Origin: Ralstonia sp. UNC404CL21Col
Lineage (GTDB): Bacteria; Pseudomonadota; Gammaproteobacteria; Burkholderiales; Burkholderiaceae
Direction: 5' to 3'
Length of the DNA stretch: 64,000 nt
NCBI RefSeq assembly: GCF_000620465.1
Contig: NZ_JIBE01000004.1
Location: 868,001 to 932,000 of the forward strand
A model generated the notes under the pieces. That model worked only from the letters and a program-made list of their open reading frames with translations. It was not told the origin of the DNA and searched no databases. This document shows positions 53,517 through 62,637 of the stretch, piece after piece. How positions within the stretch are numbered: the stretch's first letter is position 1; each line of letters opens with the position of its first letter. Both the position numbers and the translations under genes were made by a program.

Positions 53517-53620
53517 AAGGCTGGGGCGTACCCGTTTCTGCGTGACCTCTACACGCCTGCCGCACGCCTGACGCAACACACCATCTCACCCATCGGGGCA
53601 ACTCCGGGGCGCGACAACCT

Positions 53621-53638
53621 GCGACATGTCGCTACAAT
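53621..53638 (+). promoter_or_regulatory. Palindrome at the permease promoter
   Basis: GCGACATGTCGC is a perfect 12-base palindrome that abuts TACAAT, a likely -10 box for the downstream permease. No clear -35. Possibly a regulator site. Confidence 0.4.
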
Positions 53639-53689
53639 TCTGAGGATCAGCTTAGGCTGCCCACAGAACAACCACACCGAGACGCCCTC

Positions 53690-54994
53690 ATGGATAGCAC
53701 TGCCACCCCGCATGCGGTTGACCCGCACGACACACGTCGCCGCATCTTTGCCATCGTCGGCGCGTCGTCGGGCAACCTCGTCGAATGGTTCGACTTTTAC
53801 GTCTACGCGTTCAGCTCGCTGTACTTTGCGCCAGCGTTCTTCCCGAGCGGTGACCGCACAACGCAACTGCTGAACACAGCCGGTGTGTTTGCGGCAGGCT
53901 TCCTGATGCGGCCCATCGGTGGCTGGCTCTTCGGCCGCATTGCCGACAGGCACGGCCGCCGCACCGCGATGATGATCTCGGTGCTGATGATGTGCGGCGG
54001 CTCGCTGCTGATCGCGGTGCTGCCAACGTATGCGCAGATCGGTGCGTTGGCCCCGTTCCTGCTGCTCGTGGCGCGGCTGTTCCAGGGCCTGTCGGTGGGC
54101 GGGGAATACGGCACCAGCGCAACCTACATGAGCGAGGTGGCGCTGCAGGGCCGGCGCGGCTTCTTTGCCTCGTTCCAGTATGTGACGCTGATCGGCGGCC
54201 AACTCTGCGCCGTCCTCGTGCTCGTCATCCTGCAGCAACTGCTGACGACTGCAGAGCTGAAAGCCTGGGGCTGGCGCATTCCCTTTGTGGTGGGCGCCCT
54301 CACCGCGCTGATCGCCCTGTACCTGCGCAAGTCGCTGCACGAAACGCAGACGACCTCCGCGCGCAAGGTCGAGCATGCCGGCACGATCCGCGGCGCGTGG
54401 CAGCACAAGGGCGCGTTCCTGCGCGTGATCGGCTTTACAGCCGGCGGCTCGCTGATCTTCTACACGTTCACGACGTACATGCAGAAGTACCTCGTCAACA
54501 CGGCGCACATGGAGACGAAGACCGCCTCCAACGTGATGACGGGCGCGCTGTTCGTCTACATGATCCTGCAGCCCGTATTTGGCGCGCTGTCCGACCGCAT
54601 CGGCCGCCGCAATTCAATGCTGCTGTTCGGCGCCCTGTCGGTGCTGGGCACGGTGCCGCTCATGAATGCGCTGGCCACGGTGTCGACGCCGCTTGCTGCC
54701 TTCGGCCTCATCACGCTGGCGCTGGCCATCGTCAGTTTCTATACGTCGATCAGTGGCCTGATCAAAGCCGAGATGTTCCCGCCGGAAGTGCGTGCGATGG
54801 GCGTGGGCCTCTCGTACGCGATTGCGAATGCGGTGTTCGGTGGCTCGGCGGAGTACGTGGCGCTGTGGTTCAAACAGGCCGGCAGTGAATCGACGTTCTA
54901 TTGGTACGTGACGGCGCTGTGCGCGGTGTCCTTCATCGTGACGTACTTCATGCCCGATCCGAGCAAGGAAGGGTATCTGCGCCACGAGCCGTAA
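53690..54994 (+). CDS. MHS-family alpha-ketoglutarate permease (KgtP-like)
   Basis: 434 residues, twelve membrane helices, metabolite:H+ symporter family. The start [29 protein letters not shown] and the loop [14 protein letters not shown] are those of KgtP/ShiA-type symporters; [17 protein letters not shown] is another signature. It imports 2-oxoglutarate or a related acid with protons. Convergent with a 2-oxoglutarate dehydrogenase E1 homologue, which supports the substrate guess. Confidence 0.88.
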   Translation: MDSTATPHAVDPHDTRRRIFAIVGASSGNLVEWFDFYVYAFSSLYFAPAFFPSGDRTTQLLNTAGVFAAGFLMRPIGGWLFGRIADRHGRRTAMMISVLMMCGGSLLIAVLPTYAQIGALAPFLLLVARLFQGLSVGGEYGTSATYMSEVALQGRRGFFASFQYVTLIGGQLCAVLVLVILQQLLTTAELKAWGWRIPFVVGALTALIALYLRKSLHETQTTSARKVEHAGTIRGAWQHKGAFLRVIGFTAGGSLIFYTFTTYMQKYLVNTAHMETKTASNVMTGALFVYMILQPVFGALSDRIGRRNSMLLFGALSVLGTVPLMNALATVSTPLAAFGLITLALAIVSFYTSISGLIKAEMFPPEVRAMGVGLSYAIANAVFGGSAEYVALWFKQAGSESTFYWYVTALCAVSFIVTYFMPDPSKEGYLRHEP

Positions 54995-55026
54995 TCGCGG
55001 CCCGGCGTTTCAACCACGCGCCCATA

Positions 55027-55059
55027 CCGCGACCTCCGATGTCTCAAACGGTGTCGCGG
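55027..55059. terminator. Hairpin between convergent genes
   Basis: CCGCGAC (55027-55033) and GTCGCGG (55053-55059) form a 7-bp stem with a 19-base loop in the gap between the permease and the E1 gene. There is no T tract, so if it terminates it would need another factor. Confidence 0.4.
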
Positions 55060-55084
55060 TCGGGCTTCCTGCATCAGCTTCCGG

Positions 55085-57679
55085 CTAACCCATCGCGCCC
55101 AACGCAGCAGCCACCAGGCGACGCTGCTCCGCCTGATGCGCGCGCACCGACGCATGCGCGCCCGATGGTGTCGCGCTGCGGCATACACCGGTCAGTCGGC
55201 TCCCCTGCGGAACACAGGCCTCCAGCGCCTCGCGCACGAAGCGCCATGCGCCCTGGTTGGCATCCTCCTCCTGGGCCCAAACGATTTCCTTCAGGTTCGG
55301 GAATACCGCCAACGCAGCGGCGAGCGCCTCCTGCGGAAACGGGTAGACCTGCTCCACGCGGACAAGCGCCACATCCGTACGAGCCTCCCGCTCGCGCTGC
55401 GCCTGCAGTTCGTAGAAGAACTTGCCGCTGCACAGCACCACCCGCGTAACGGTTTGCCCGTCCACCACCGAGGCGTCCGCCAGCACCGGCATGAAGCACC
55501 CGTCGATCAGGTCCTGCACGCGCGAATGCGAACGCCCGTTGCCATGGAGCTGCGTCTTCGGAGACATGACGATCAGCGGCTTGGGCGTTGCCAGCGCGGC
55601 TTGCTCGCGCAGCAGGTGGAACCATTGGCCCGACGTCGACGGCATGACCACGCGCATGTTGTCATCCGCGCAAAGCTGGAGAAAACGCCCCAGGAATCCG
55701 TTGGAATGCTCCGGCCCGACACCTTCGTGGCCGTGCGGCAGCAACATCGCCAATGCAGACTGGCAGCCCCACTTGTATTCGCCCGAAGCGATGTACTGGT
55801 CGATGAAGACCTGCGCACCGTTGACGAAGTCGCCGAACTGGGCCTCCCACAACGTCAGCCGCGACCGGGTCTGCACGCTGTAGCCGTATTCGAAGCCCAA
55901 CGCCGCTTCTTCCGACAACGGCGAGTTGACGATGTCGAACGTGCCCTGGCACGGCGCCACGTGCTGCAACGGAACGTACCGTCGGCCTTCGTCGGACAGC
56001 GTTGCCTGGGAATGCCACACCGCGTGCCGATGCATGAACGTGCCGCGCCCGACGTCCATGCCGGACAACCGGATGCTCTGCCCGTCTTCCAGCAGCGTGG
56101 CATGGGCCAGGTTTTCAGCCAGGCACCAGTCGACCGTATGCGCGCCGCTCGAGACCGCCGTGCGCCAGCGCTCGCACAATCCGCGCACGACATCGTGCAG
56201 CAGCACGCCGTCGGGCGGCGTAGTCAGCGTCTGCGTCAATACCTGCACGCGGTGCAATGACAACGGCTGCAACTGGCGGCGCGCCGCACCGTGCGGCAGC
56301 GAAGCGTCGGCTTCACCCGGGGCGGCACCGGGGCCTGCGTGCAAATCGCGCACGGCCGCGTCACGCAGATCGGCCAGCCGGGCGGGTTCCGCGCTGGCCG
56401 CGTGATACAGCTCCGTGACGGTCGGATGCGCGGCAATGGCCGCGTGCAGCGCGGGTTGCGTCACGGCGGGCGTGTCGTGCTCCGAATGTCCAAGGCGGCG
56501 ATAGCCGATCAGATCGATGACGATGTCGGCGCCATGCTCCATGCGGTACGCAATGGCAATCCGAGCGGCACGCATGACGGCTTCCGGGTCGTCAGCGTTG
56601 ACGTGCAGCACCGGCGCGTCGACCATGCGCGTCACGTCGGTGCAGTAGTCGTGCGCACGCACGTCCATCAGGTTGGGTGTTGTAAAGCCGATCTGGTTGT
56701 TGACGATCACGTGCACGACACCGCCTGCCGTGTAGCCGCTGCGGCGGGTCAGGTTCAGTGTCTCCATGACAACGCCTTGCCCCGCGAACGCCGCATCGCC
56801 ATGCACCATCACGGGCAGGCACGGTGTGCCGGGGTGCTCGTCCACATGCGCACGCGCCATGCCACACACCACGGCGTACACGCTCTGCAGATGCGAGGGG
56901 TTGGGCGCCAGCACGAGCGAGACCTCATCGCCCGCAACCATCCGGCGCGCAACGTCACCAAGGTGATACGGCAGATCCCGCTGGGTGAATGCGATGTCCG
57001 AATCCGGATCGAGCCGATCGAGCATGCCGCGCGCCCCAAACCCCATCACGTTGACGAGCGTATTCAGGCGCCCGCGATGCGGCATGCCGAGAAACACCTG
57101 CCGCACGCCGTGGCCGGCACCTTCCTCCACCAGCGCATCGAGCAGCGGCACCAGGCTCTCGCAGCCCTCCAGGGAGAACCGCTTGGCATGCGCGAACGTG
57201 CCGCCAACAAGACGCTCCCACATCTCCGCCGCCACCAGCCGGCGCAGCAACGTGCGCTTCTGGTCAGGTGCGAGCGGCGGTGCCAGCAGTTCTGCCTCCA
57301 TGCGCGCGTAGAGCCATGCGCGGCGTTGGCGCTTGCGCACGCTGCTGCAATCGAGGCCGATGGCGCCGCAGTACACGCGCTTGAGCTGCCATTCGAGTTC
57401 CTGCATCGTCGTCGCGGTGGGCAGAACCGCGCTGGCGGGATCGCACTTCTGCGCCGGGTCGAGGCCATGAAACCGCAGGCGAAGCTCCGGCACGTCGGGC
57501 AGGGGCACGCGTGCGAGCGGGTCCAGCCGCGCGCGCCGATGCCCGTGCTCGCGATAGGCGTCGATCAACTGGGTGACAGGGGTGAGTGGGAGCGCCGTAG
57601 CAGGGCCGGCCGGCGCGTTGGACAGGTCAAACCCTGCGGCCGGACCCGGGTCGGCCATTTGAGGAGCGTGGGAGGACAT
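55085..57679 (-). CDS. Stand-alone 2-oxoglutarate dehydrogenase E1-like protein
   Basis: 864 residues, homologous to SucA but shorter than the usual 930-950. Thiamine diphosphate motif: GDAAFAGQG...VNNQIGF. The catalytic histidines are visible in MPHRGRLN, PYHLGD and LPHGHEGVGPEHS. The N-terminal 40-50 residues that bind the E2 enzyme in SucA (LYEDFL-type helix) are missing; the protein begins with a Pro/Ala-rich segment. After GPEHS the usual SSARLER is SNGFLGR. No sucB or lpd is nearby. It may be a DHTKD1-like enzyme for 2-oxoadipate or a decarboxylase working without E2. Convergent with the KgtP-like permease. Confidence 0.85.
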   Translation of the reverse strand: MSSHAPQMADPGPAAGFDLSNAPAGPATALPLTPVTQLIDAYREHGHRRARLDPLARVPLPDVPELRLRFHGLDPAQKCDPASAVLPTATTMQELEWQLKRVYCGAIGLDCSSVRKRQRRAWLYARMEAELLAPPLAPDQKRTLLRRLVAAEMWERLVGGTFAHAKRFSLEGCESLVPLLDALVEEGAGHGVRQVFLGMPHRGRLNTLVNVMGFGARGMLDRLDPDSDIAFTQRDLPYHLGDVARRMVAGDEVSLVLAPNPSHLQSVYAVVCGMARAHVDEHPGTPCLPVMVHGDAAFAGQGVVMETLNLTRRSGYTAGGVVHVIVNNQIGFTTPNLMDVRAHDYCTDVTRMVDAPVLHVNADDPEAVMRAARIAIAYRMEHGADIVIDLIGYRRLGHSEHDTPAVTQPALHAAIAAHPTVTELYHAASAEPARLADLRDAAVRDLHAGPGAAPGEADASLPHGAARRQLQPLSLHRVQVLTQTLTTPPDGVLLHDVVRGLCERWRTAVSSGAHTVDWCLAENLAHATLLEDGQSIRLSGMDVGRGTFMHRHAVWHSQATLSDEGRRYVPLQHVAPCQGTFDIVNSPLSEEAALGFEYGYSVQTRSRLTLWEAQFGDFVNGAQVFIDQYIASGEYKWGCQSALAMLLPHGHEGVGPEHSNGFLGRFLQLCADDNMRVVMPSTSGQWFHLLREQAALATPKPLIVMSPKTQLHGNGRSHSRVQDLIDGCFMPVLADASVVDGQTVTRVVLCSGKFFYELQAQREREARTDVALVRVEQVYPFPQEALAAALAVFPNLKEIVWAQEEDANQGAWRFVREALEACVPQGSRLTGVCRSATPSGAHASVRAHQAEQRRLVAAALGAMG

Positions 57680-57938
57680 GGTTGTTCAGGAGATAAGAGA
57701 CACCGTGGGTGGGTCCCGCCATCGGCACGCCGGCGCACCCGCGCGCGCAATCCTCCAACCAGCACAGCGGTTGCGCAGCAGACACCTGTTCGGCAAATGG
57801 CGGGACCGTTCGAAACGCCAAAGCAAAGCGCTACGTCGATTCCTTCTGTAACGAGCCGCTTGGCGGCGACCCGTGCCTCCTCCGTTGGACTGCTGACTGC
57901 AACATCACTGCGACAACAACTGCGAATGACAAACGTGG

Positions 57939-59558
57939 TTAAGCGCGCGCCCAGCCAGCTTGCGTCAGCGTGGCCGTCCCGCTCTGTGCGCCCTGCGCAT
58001 GACCCGACATGTCGCCATGCAGCTTGAACGCGCTGACCATGTCGGCCAGCTGATCGGCCTGGTCCTGCAGCGCCTGTGCCGAGGTCGCGCCTTCCTCGAC
58101 CAGTGAGGCGTTTTCCTGCGTGACCTTGTCCATCTGCGTGATGGCCTCGTTGATCTGCTCGATGCCTTCGCTCTGCTCGCGGCTTGAAGCGCTGATCTCG
58201 GCAACGATGTTGGTCACGTTCTGGATACCGGCCACCACGTCGCGGATGATCTGGCCGGCCTCTTCCACCTTGGCGGTGCCGGTGCCGACGTGGTTGACCG
58301 AATCTTCGATCAGCGCCTTGATCTCCTTGGCCGCAGCGGCACTGCGCTGCGCCAGGTTGCGCACCTCGCCCGCCACCACCGCAAAGCCGCGACCCTGCTC
58401 ACCGGCGCGTGCAGCTTCCACTGCGGCGTTCAGTGCCAGGATGTTGGTCTGGAACGCGATGCTGTCGATCACGCCGATGATGTCGACGATCTTGCGTGAC
58501 GACGCATTGATGGTGCTCATGGTCTCGATCGCCTCGCCCACGGCATCGCCGCCCTTGGTCGCCACCAGCGATGCATTGGATGCCAGGCGGCTCGCTTCCT
58601 GCGCGTTGTCAGCGTTCTGCTTGACGGTAGAGGTGAGCTGCTCCATGGCCGCCGCCGTTTCTTCCAGTGAGCTGGCCTGTTGCTCGGTCCGGCTGGAGAG
58701 ATCGATGTTGCCGCTGGCCACCTCGCGCGATGCGCGCGCGATGGTGTCCGTACCGACTCGCACACGGCCGACGATCCCGTGCAGGTTCTCGGTCATGCGC
58801 TTGAGCGCGGCCAGCAAACGGCCGATCTCGTCTTGCGCGCCAACCTCCAGACGATGCGTCAGGTTGCCCTGCGCCACGGCTTCGGCCAAGTGCAGCGCAC
58901 GGTTGATCGGGCCGGTGATCGTGCGGGTGATGAACGCGCCCGTGGCAATGGCAAGCAAGGTCGCCAGCACGGCAAGCACGATCATCTGAATCTTCGCGTT
59001 GGCACCTTGCTCGGCGGCTTCGCCGACGTCGTGCTCCATCTCGCTGGCCTGGCGGTCCACCATCTTGTCGACCAGCACGTAGTACTGGTCTTGCAGGCGG
59101 CTCATGTCACCCTGGTACAGCACGCGAGCGTCTTCCGGCTTGTTGGCATCGATCAGCTCAAAGAACTTGCGCACGCTCGCACCGTAAGCGGAACGCGCGT
59201 CGAACTGTTCCTTGAAGAGCGCCTTGCCCGCATCGGTCGTCAACATCTTCTCCAGCCGCCCATACGCCTGCCCGTTGGCCTGCCGGATGGCTGCGTAGTC
59301 GTTCATGTACTTCGCTTTCTGGTCGGCCGACGTGGCCAGCAACAGATTGCTGAGAATGCCGTTGGCCTTGTAGCCGTTGTTCTTGATCTGGTTGCTCAGT
59401 GCGATCAGCGAATAGCGCTCGCTGACGATCCGGCCCATCTTCGTGTTGTTGTCGTCGAGCCGTTGGATGCCGACGGCGGCGGTCCCGATCAACAGCGCCA
59501 CGACAAGCGCGAACGCTGCACCAAGGCGCACCCCGATCTTCATATCCGAGATTCTCAT
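57939..59558 (-). CDS. Methyl-accepting chemotaxis protein
   Basis: 539 residues: a membrane helix (about 10-30), a four-helix-bundle periplasmic sensor (about 35-185), a second helix (about 192-212), a HAMP domain (about 213-265), and a signalling domain with the hairpin tip IVDIIGVIDSIAFQTNILALNAAVEAARAGEQGRGF split across 375-410, as in class 36H-type receptors. It drives CheA kinase activity. The ATG at 59558 (MRISDMKIGVRLG) has AGGA nine bases upstream; earlier ATGs do not fit. Ligand unknown. No che genes are next to it. Confidence 0.94.
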   Translation of the reverse strand: MRISDMKIGVRLGAAFALVVALLIGTAAVGIQRLDDNNTKMGRIVSERYSLIALSNQIKNNGYKANGILSNLLLATSADQKAKYMNDYAAIRQANGQAYGRLEKMLTTDAGKALFKEQFDARSAYGASVRKFFELIDANKPEDARVLYQGDMSRLQDQYYVLVDKMVDRQASEMEHDVGEAAEQGANAKIQMIVLAVLATLLAIATGAFITRTITGPINRALHLAEAVAQGNLTHRLEVGAQDEIGRLLAALKRMTENLHGIVGRVRVGTDTIARASREVASGNIDLSSRTEQQASSLEETAAAMEQLTSTVKQNADNAQEASRLASNASLVATKGGDAVGEAIETMSTINASSRKIVDIIGVIDSIAFQTNILALNAAVEAARAGEQGRGFAVVAGEVRNLAQRSAAAAKEIKALIEDSVNHVGTGTAKVEEAGQIIRDVVAGIQNVTNIVAEISASSREQSEGIEQINEAITQMDKVTQENASLVEEGATSAQALQDQADQLADMVSAFKLHGDMSGHAQGAQSGTATLTQAGWARA

Positions 59559-60445
59559 TTGCTTCATTCCTGTTTCAGCGGCGTCAGAGAGAGACGTCAT
59601 GACCTGGGCAATGCCATCGCTACAGCCATAGCCATAGCCATCTGGCGATGCATCAGGTGCATGCGTTGAAGCAGGAGCATCTTGAAGACAGGTGCGGCTG
59701 TCGTTGACCGATCTTCAAAGCCGTCGCGCTGCAAGATTGCCCAGGCTGCTTTGACCGGAAATGACGGCACGGCAAAAGGATTCTTGAATGCGATGCTGGG
59801 GCAGCAGCGCGCTTCAAACCTGTGCACTCGGCGGGAGAGGTCCGTGCAGATCTTGACCTGCGTGGCGCCAGTATTGGCCTGGCGGCACATCGGCGCCAAA
59901 CGAAGAGAAGGAACGCGCACCAAATGCGCGCTTTTGTGAACCGTGACGGCGCAGAAACTTCGGATCTGAAATTTTTTTAATTCTCGTATACGGACCGAAA
60001 TTGAGCTGCCGACTGTGCTGTTACGCGCGCGTTGGCTCCATGCTCGGCGGGCGCGCATCGGACGTGCTGGAAAAGCGGGCCGTCACACGGAAGCAGTCAG
60101 CAGACGAACATCCTGCAGCTACGTGCCCCCCGCAGAAGAGGAAGGCACACGCAAACGCGCCGCGATCGCGGCCCCGCCGAAGACCGGTTCATGAGGTTGT
60201 CAGATACACGGGGCGAATGATGATTCGCCGGCTTCTTGATGCGCTTTTGCGCAAATACGTTTCATGAGATGCGGATTGACATGTTCAATTGACAATTGCA
60301 CAGTCAACAAAAACGCAATCAGATCTAAACGTGATTTCACTCTTTATAGGGATGTGTGAGCAAATTGTGAACGTTATGCTTGGCCCCAGTTTGAAGCGCC
60401 GTCTGCAACGATTCTTCAGCGCAGCGGCCTGAAGGGGGAAGCACC
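59559..60445. other. Long intergenic stretch upstream of the chemoreceptor
   Basis: About 890 bases without a supported gene. It holds the divergent promoters of the chemoreceptor and of the OmpR-type regulator. 59965-60000 and 60270-60370 are AT-rich. A short repeat CATAGC occurs three times at 59625-59640. Small open frames here lack ribosome sites and family features. Confidence 0.4.
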
Positions 60446-61183
60446 ATGAAGTTCGCCATATTGACCTCAAACCCATCCAGCTTTACCTACGTTGCAAGCT
60501 GCCTGTCCAGCCAGGACGCAGAATGCGTCCGCTTTGACGACGCCCTGGCGCTGCTGCGTGCGCGCCGCACGGAAACGTTTGACCTGCTGATGATCGACGC
60601 GCAGCACTTCCGTACCGCCGGGCAGCTCGTGCTTTCGTGGCGTGAGTGCAATGCCGACATGCGCTGGCCCACCCTGGTGTTCGGCCAGTTTGCGGATCGC
60701 GGTGACATGGCCTCGGCCTTCGATGCGGGCGTGGACGACGTGTTGACGGGCCACTTCACTGCCGAAGAGCTGCAAGCCCGCGTGCAACGGGCCCTGCGCC
60801 GCGCCGCGCCGGTGCGCCAGAACGCCGGCATGCACGTCGTGGTGGGGCCGTATCGCCTGTGCCGGCTGACCCGCACGGCGACGGTCAACAGCATCCCCAT
60901 TCGCATGACGGCGCGGGAATTTGCGACGGCATGGCTGCTGTTCTCCTCGCCGGGTTCGTTCCTGTCGCGTCAGCAGATCGCATCGGCCGTGTGGGGCGCA
61001 GACGCCAGCATCGTCGAGCGCTCGATCGAGCAGCACATCTACAAGCTGCGCAAGAAGCTCCAGTTCGGGCCCGAGACCGGCGTGGAACTCAAGACGGTGT
61101 ACGCACGCGGCTACCAGCTTGCCGTGCAAGCCGCCGGCAACGGGCCGGCAGACGCACCGCCGCCGCCCAGCCTGGCCGCTTAA
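60446..61183 (+). CDS. OmpR/PhoB-type regulator with atypical receiver
   Basis: 245 residues. A receiver-like domain (1-118) is followed by an OmpR-type winged helix (about 130-230; IRMTAREFATAWLLFSSPG, SRQQIASAVWG, RSIEQHIYKLRKKLQ, TVYARGYQL). In the receiver, the acidic pair is S8-N9 instead of Asp-Asp, and the conserved Lys (K-P-F) is replaced (LTGHF), though an Asp remains at D51. It therefore probably does not respond to phosphorylation in the normal way. No histidine kinase gene is adjacent. It starts at ATG 60446 behind GGGGGAAG and ends at a terminator. Confidence 0.9.
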   Translation: MKFAILTSNPSSFTYVASCLSSQDAECVRFDDALALLRARRTETFDLLMIDAQHFRTAGQLVLSWRECNADMRWPTLVFGQFADRGDMASAFDAGVDDVLTGHFTAEELQARVQRALRRAAPVRQNAGMHVVVGPYRLCRLTRTATVNSIPIRMTAREFATAWLLFSSPGSFLSRQQIASAVWGADASIVERSIEQHIYKLRKKLQFGPETGVELKTVYARGYQLAVQAAGNGPADAPPPPSLAA

Positions 61184-61198
61184 GCGAGCCTTTTGCGC

Positions 61199-61247
61199 AA
61201 ACGATTGCGGCTTTCTGGGCCCAGCGCGCCCACAGCAATCGTTTTTT
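61199..61247 (+). terminator. Terminator of the OmpR-type gene
   Basis: ACGATTGC (61201-61208) pairs with GCAATCGT (61235-61242), extended by A's and T's, with a large loop and six T's. It is 16 bases after the stop codon. Confidence 0.7.
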
Positions 61248-61442
61248 AGCGTTTCTTAATAACATCATTCAAGACAGACGCATTTGTGCTGGCTTATTCA
61301 ATCCAGCGCTTGTTTAAAAACGATTGCCTTGTTAATTGTTATCGCGTTAAGGATTTCCTGCTAAGGGAATTCACAGCGCATTGCTGCTATCGCGCACCCC
61401 ATTCGGTTCAATTGCATCCTGCAAATGGATCGGGGCGTTCTG

Positions 61443-61477
61443 GAAAAATCTGGCATTCCCGCCCGTCACGGGAATGC
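61443..61477 (-). terminator. Terminator of the small gene at 61490
   Basis: On the minus strand GCATTCCCG (61477-61469) pairs with CGGGAATGC (61461-61453), a perfect 9-bp stem, then CAGATTTTT follows. It lies 13 bases after the stop of the small C4-associated gene. Confidence 0.8.
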
Positions 61478-61489
61478 GTCAATCCGTTG

Positions 61490-61858
61490 TTATTGGCTGT
61501 AGCCCCGCCGCTCGATGGCGGCTAACACATCCCACGTCTGCGGATCGACGTCGCGGCCCCCGAGCGACATCGAAACGTACGCGTCAATCGCATCCACAAA
61601 GCCTTTGATGAACGCCGGCGGGAACGCATGTGCGGAGAGGTGCTGAAGCTCCTCACGCAGCATGCCAGGGCGGCATTGGCCGTGGTTGCGCATGGCTGTG
61701 CGTGTGCGCTTGAGATACGCCTGCGCCGCCATAGCGCCGTTCAGATAAGTGCGATTTTTGGTGAGCGTGCCTGCGTCGGATGACGTGGGCGCTGGACTGG
61801 GGAGTGGTGCTGGTGGAGATGGATACGACGCTGGTCGCGTCTCGTCTGCAATAGGCAT
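61490..61858 (-). CDS. Small protein downstream of C4-like RNA (copy B)
   Basis: 122 residues. The N-terminal 35 are Pro/Ser-rich; the rest (NRTYLNGAMAAQAYLKRTRTAM ... IKGFVDAIDAYVSMSLGGRDVDPQTWDVLAAIERRG) aligns with the protein at 3463-3741, so the two are paralogues. The ATG at 61858 follows a very strong AAGGAGG. A longer frame to 61924 would overlap segment b' of the C4-like RNA. The gene follows that RNA and ends in a terminator, a complete C4-type unit. Function unknown. Confidence 0.75.
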   Translation of the reverse strand: MPIADETRPASYPSPPAPLPSPAPTSSDAGTLTKNRTYLNGAMAAQAYLKRTRTAMRNHGQCRPGMLREELQHLSAHAFPPAFIKGFVDAIDAYVSMSLGGRDVDPQTWDVLAAIERRGYSQ

Positions 61859-61910
61859 GGAGCCTCCTTGGGATTGAAGGAGCCTCACCATCTCGGCGCT
61901 AAACGAGGGT

Positions 61911-62098
61911 GGCGGGCCTGACAATGGTGTTAGCGACCCGGTCCCAAGGAAACCGGTAGACCCGAAGGTCTCACCATCCGGCCCGCCAAAGTAGGCGCGA
62001 ACGGAAGCAGCAGTGCGACTGCATGCAGCAATCGTCCGCCTTGGTGTTTCAGGTCGCTAAACCAGACTGCCGTTGGTGCGGCAGCGGGGTGGATTATA
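61911..62098 (-). ncRNA. C4-antisense-RNA-like structured leader (copy B)
   Basis: Read on the minus strand: a perfect -10 box TATAAT (62098-62093); hairpin CTGCCG/CGGCAG (62084-62067); segment a, TTAGCGACC (62060-62052); segment b, GGCGGGCC (61987-61980); a hairpin CCGG...AGACC-TTCG-GGTCT...CCGG (61981-61953); a', GGTCGCTAA (61938-61930), a perfect 9-base complement of a; b', GGCCCGCC (61918-61911), a perfect 8-base complement of b; then the small gene's ribosome site at 61864. Segments a and b precede the hairpin and a' and b' follow it, as in the C4 RNA and its target on P1-type transcripts. The layout is the same as at 3888-4085. Confidence 0.65.
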
Positions 62099-62299
62099 GC
62101 GAGGGGGGCTGCTTCCAACTTCCGATTCTGTGAACCCAACCTCCGGGCTCCAATGGCCCCCGCGCAGTGCGAAACGAGGCCCAACGCGAGGGGCCGTTGG
62201 CCCTCCGCCAAGCACGTCCGCCCTTCTGCTCCTCGCCGTTGTCCTGCAGACAGCCGAGCGCCGCCGTTTTAGGCGCGTGTATGGATCTCAAACATTCGA

Positions 62300-62610
62300 T
62301 CTCGACAGTCCGAGAGCGACATGCCACCGTCAGACAGTGGCGCATGGCCCTCGGAGGCCCGAGCACGGCCCAAAAACATTCGACACATCGGACCTCCGAG
62401 ACCCGAGCTTGGCCCTCAAACATTCGACGTTGGCCCGTTGAGGCTGACGTTCCACCGTCCAAGGGTCGAAGCCGGCAGTCAGAGGTCGAAATTTTCGAGC
62501 TTGGACGGTGGAAGGTGTGTGTTTGAGGCCCACGCTCCGCCTGCAGAGGTCCAAGCTTGGCGGTTGGAGGTCCACGTTCGGACCACCGAGGCTCGTCATC
62601 GGCGGTTTAT
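62300..62610. repeat. Degenerate 21-bp tandem repeat array (array B)
   Basis: The word GAGG recurs at 62525, 62546, 62567 and 62588, exactly 21 bases apart, each followed by a (C/T)C(C/G)A(A/C)G-type sequence. Earlier units at 62377, 62398, 62419, 62440, 62461 and 62482 keep the same step. Typical units are GAGGTCCAAGCTTGGCGGTTG and its neighbours. Translated frames give 7-residue periods (minus: LGGPNVD, LQPPSLD, LCRRSVG, LKHTPST). No start or ribosome site. The word AAACATTCGA occurs three times at its left. Related to array A. Confidence 0.65.
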
Positions 62611-62637
62611 GGCTCGACCTCCATCCTTCCGGAAACG

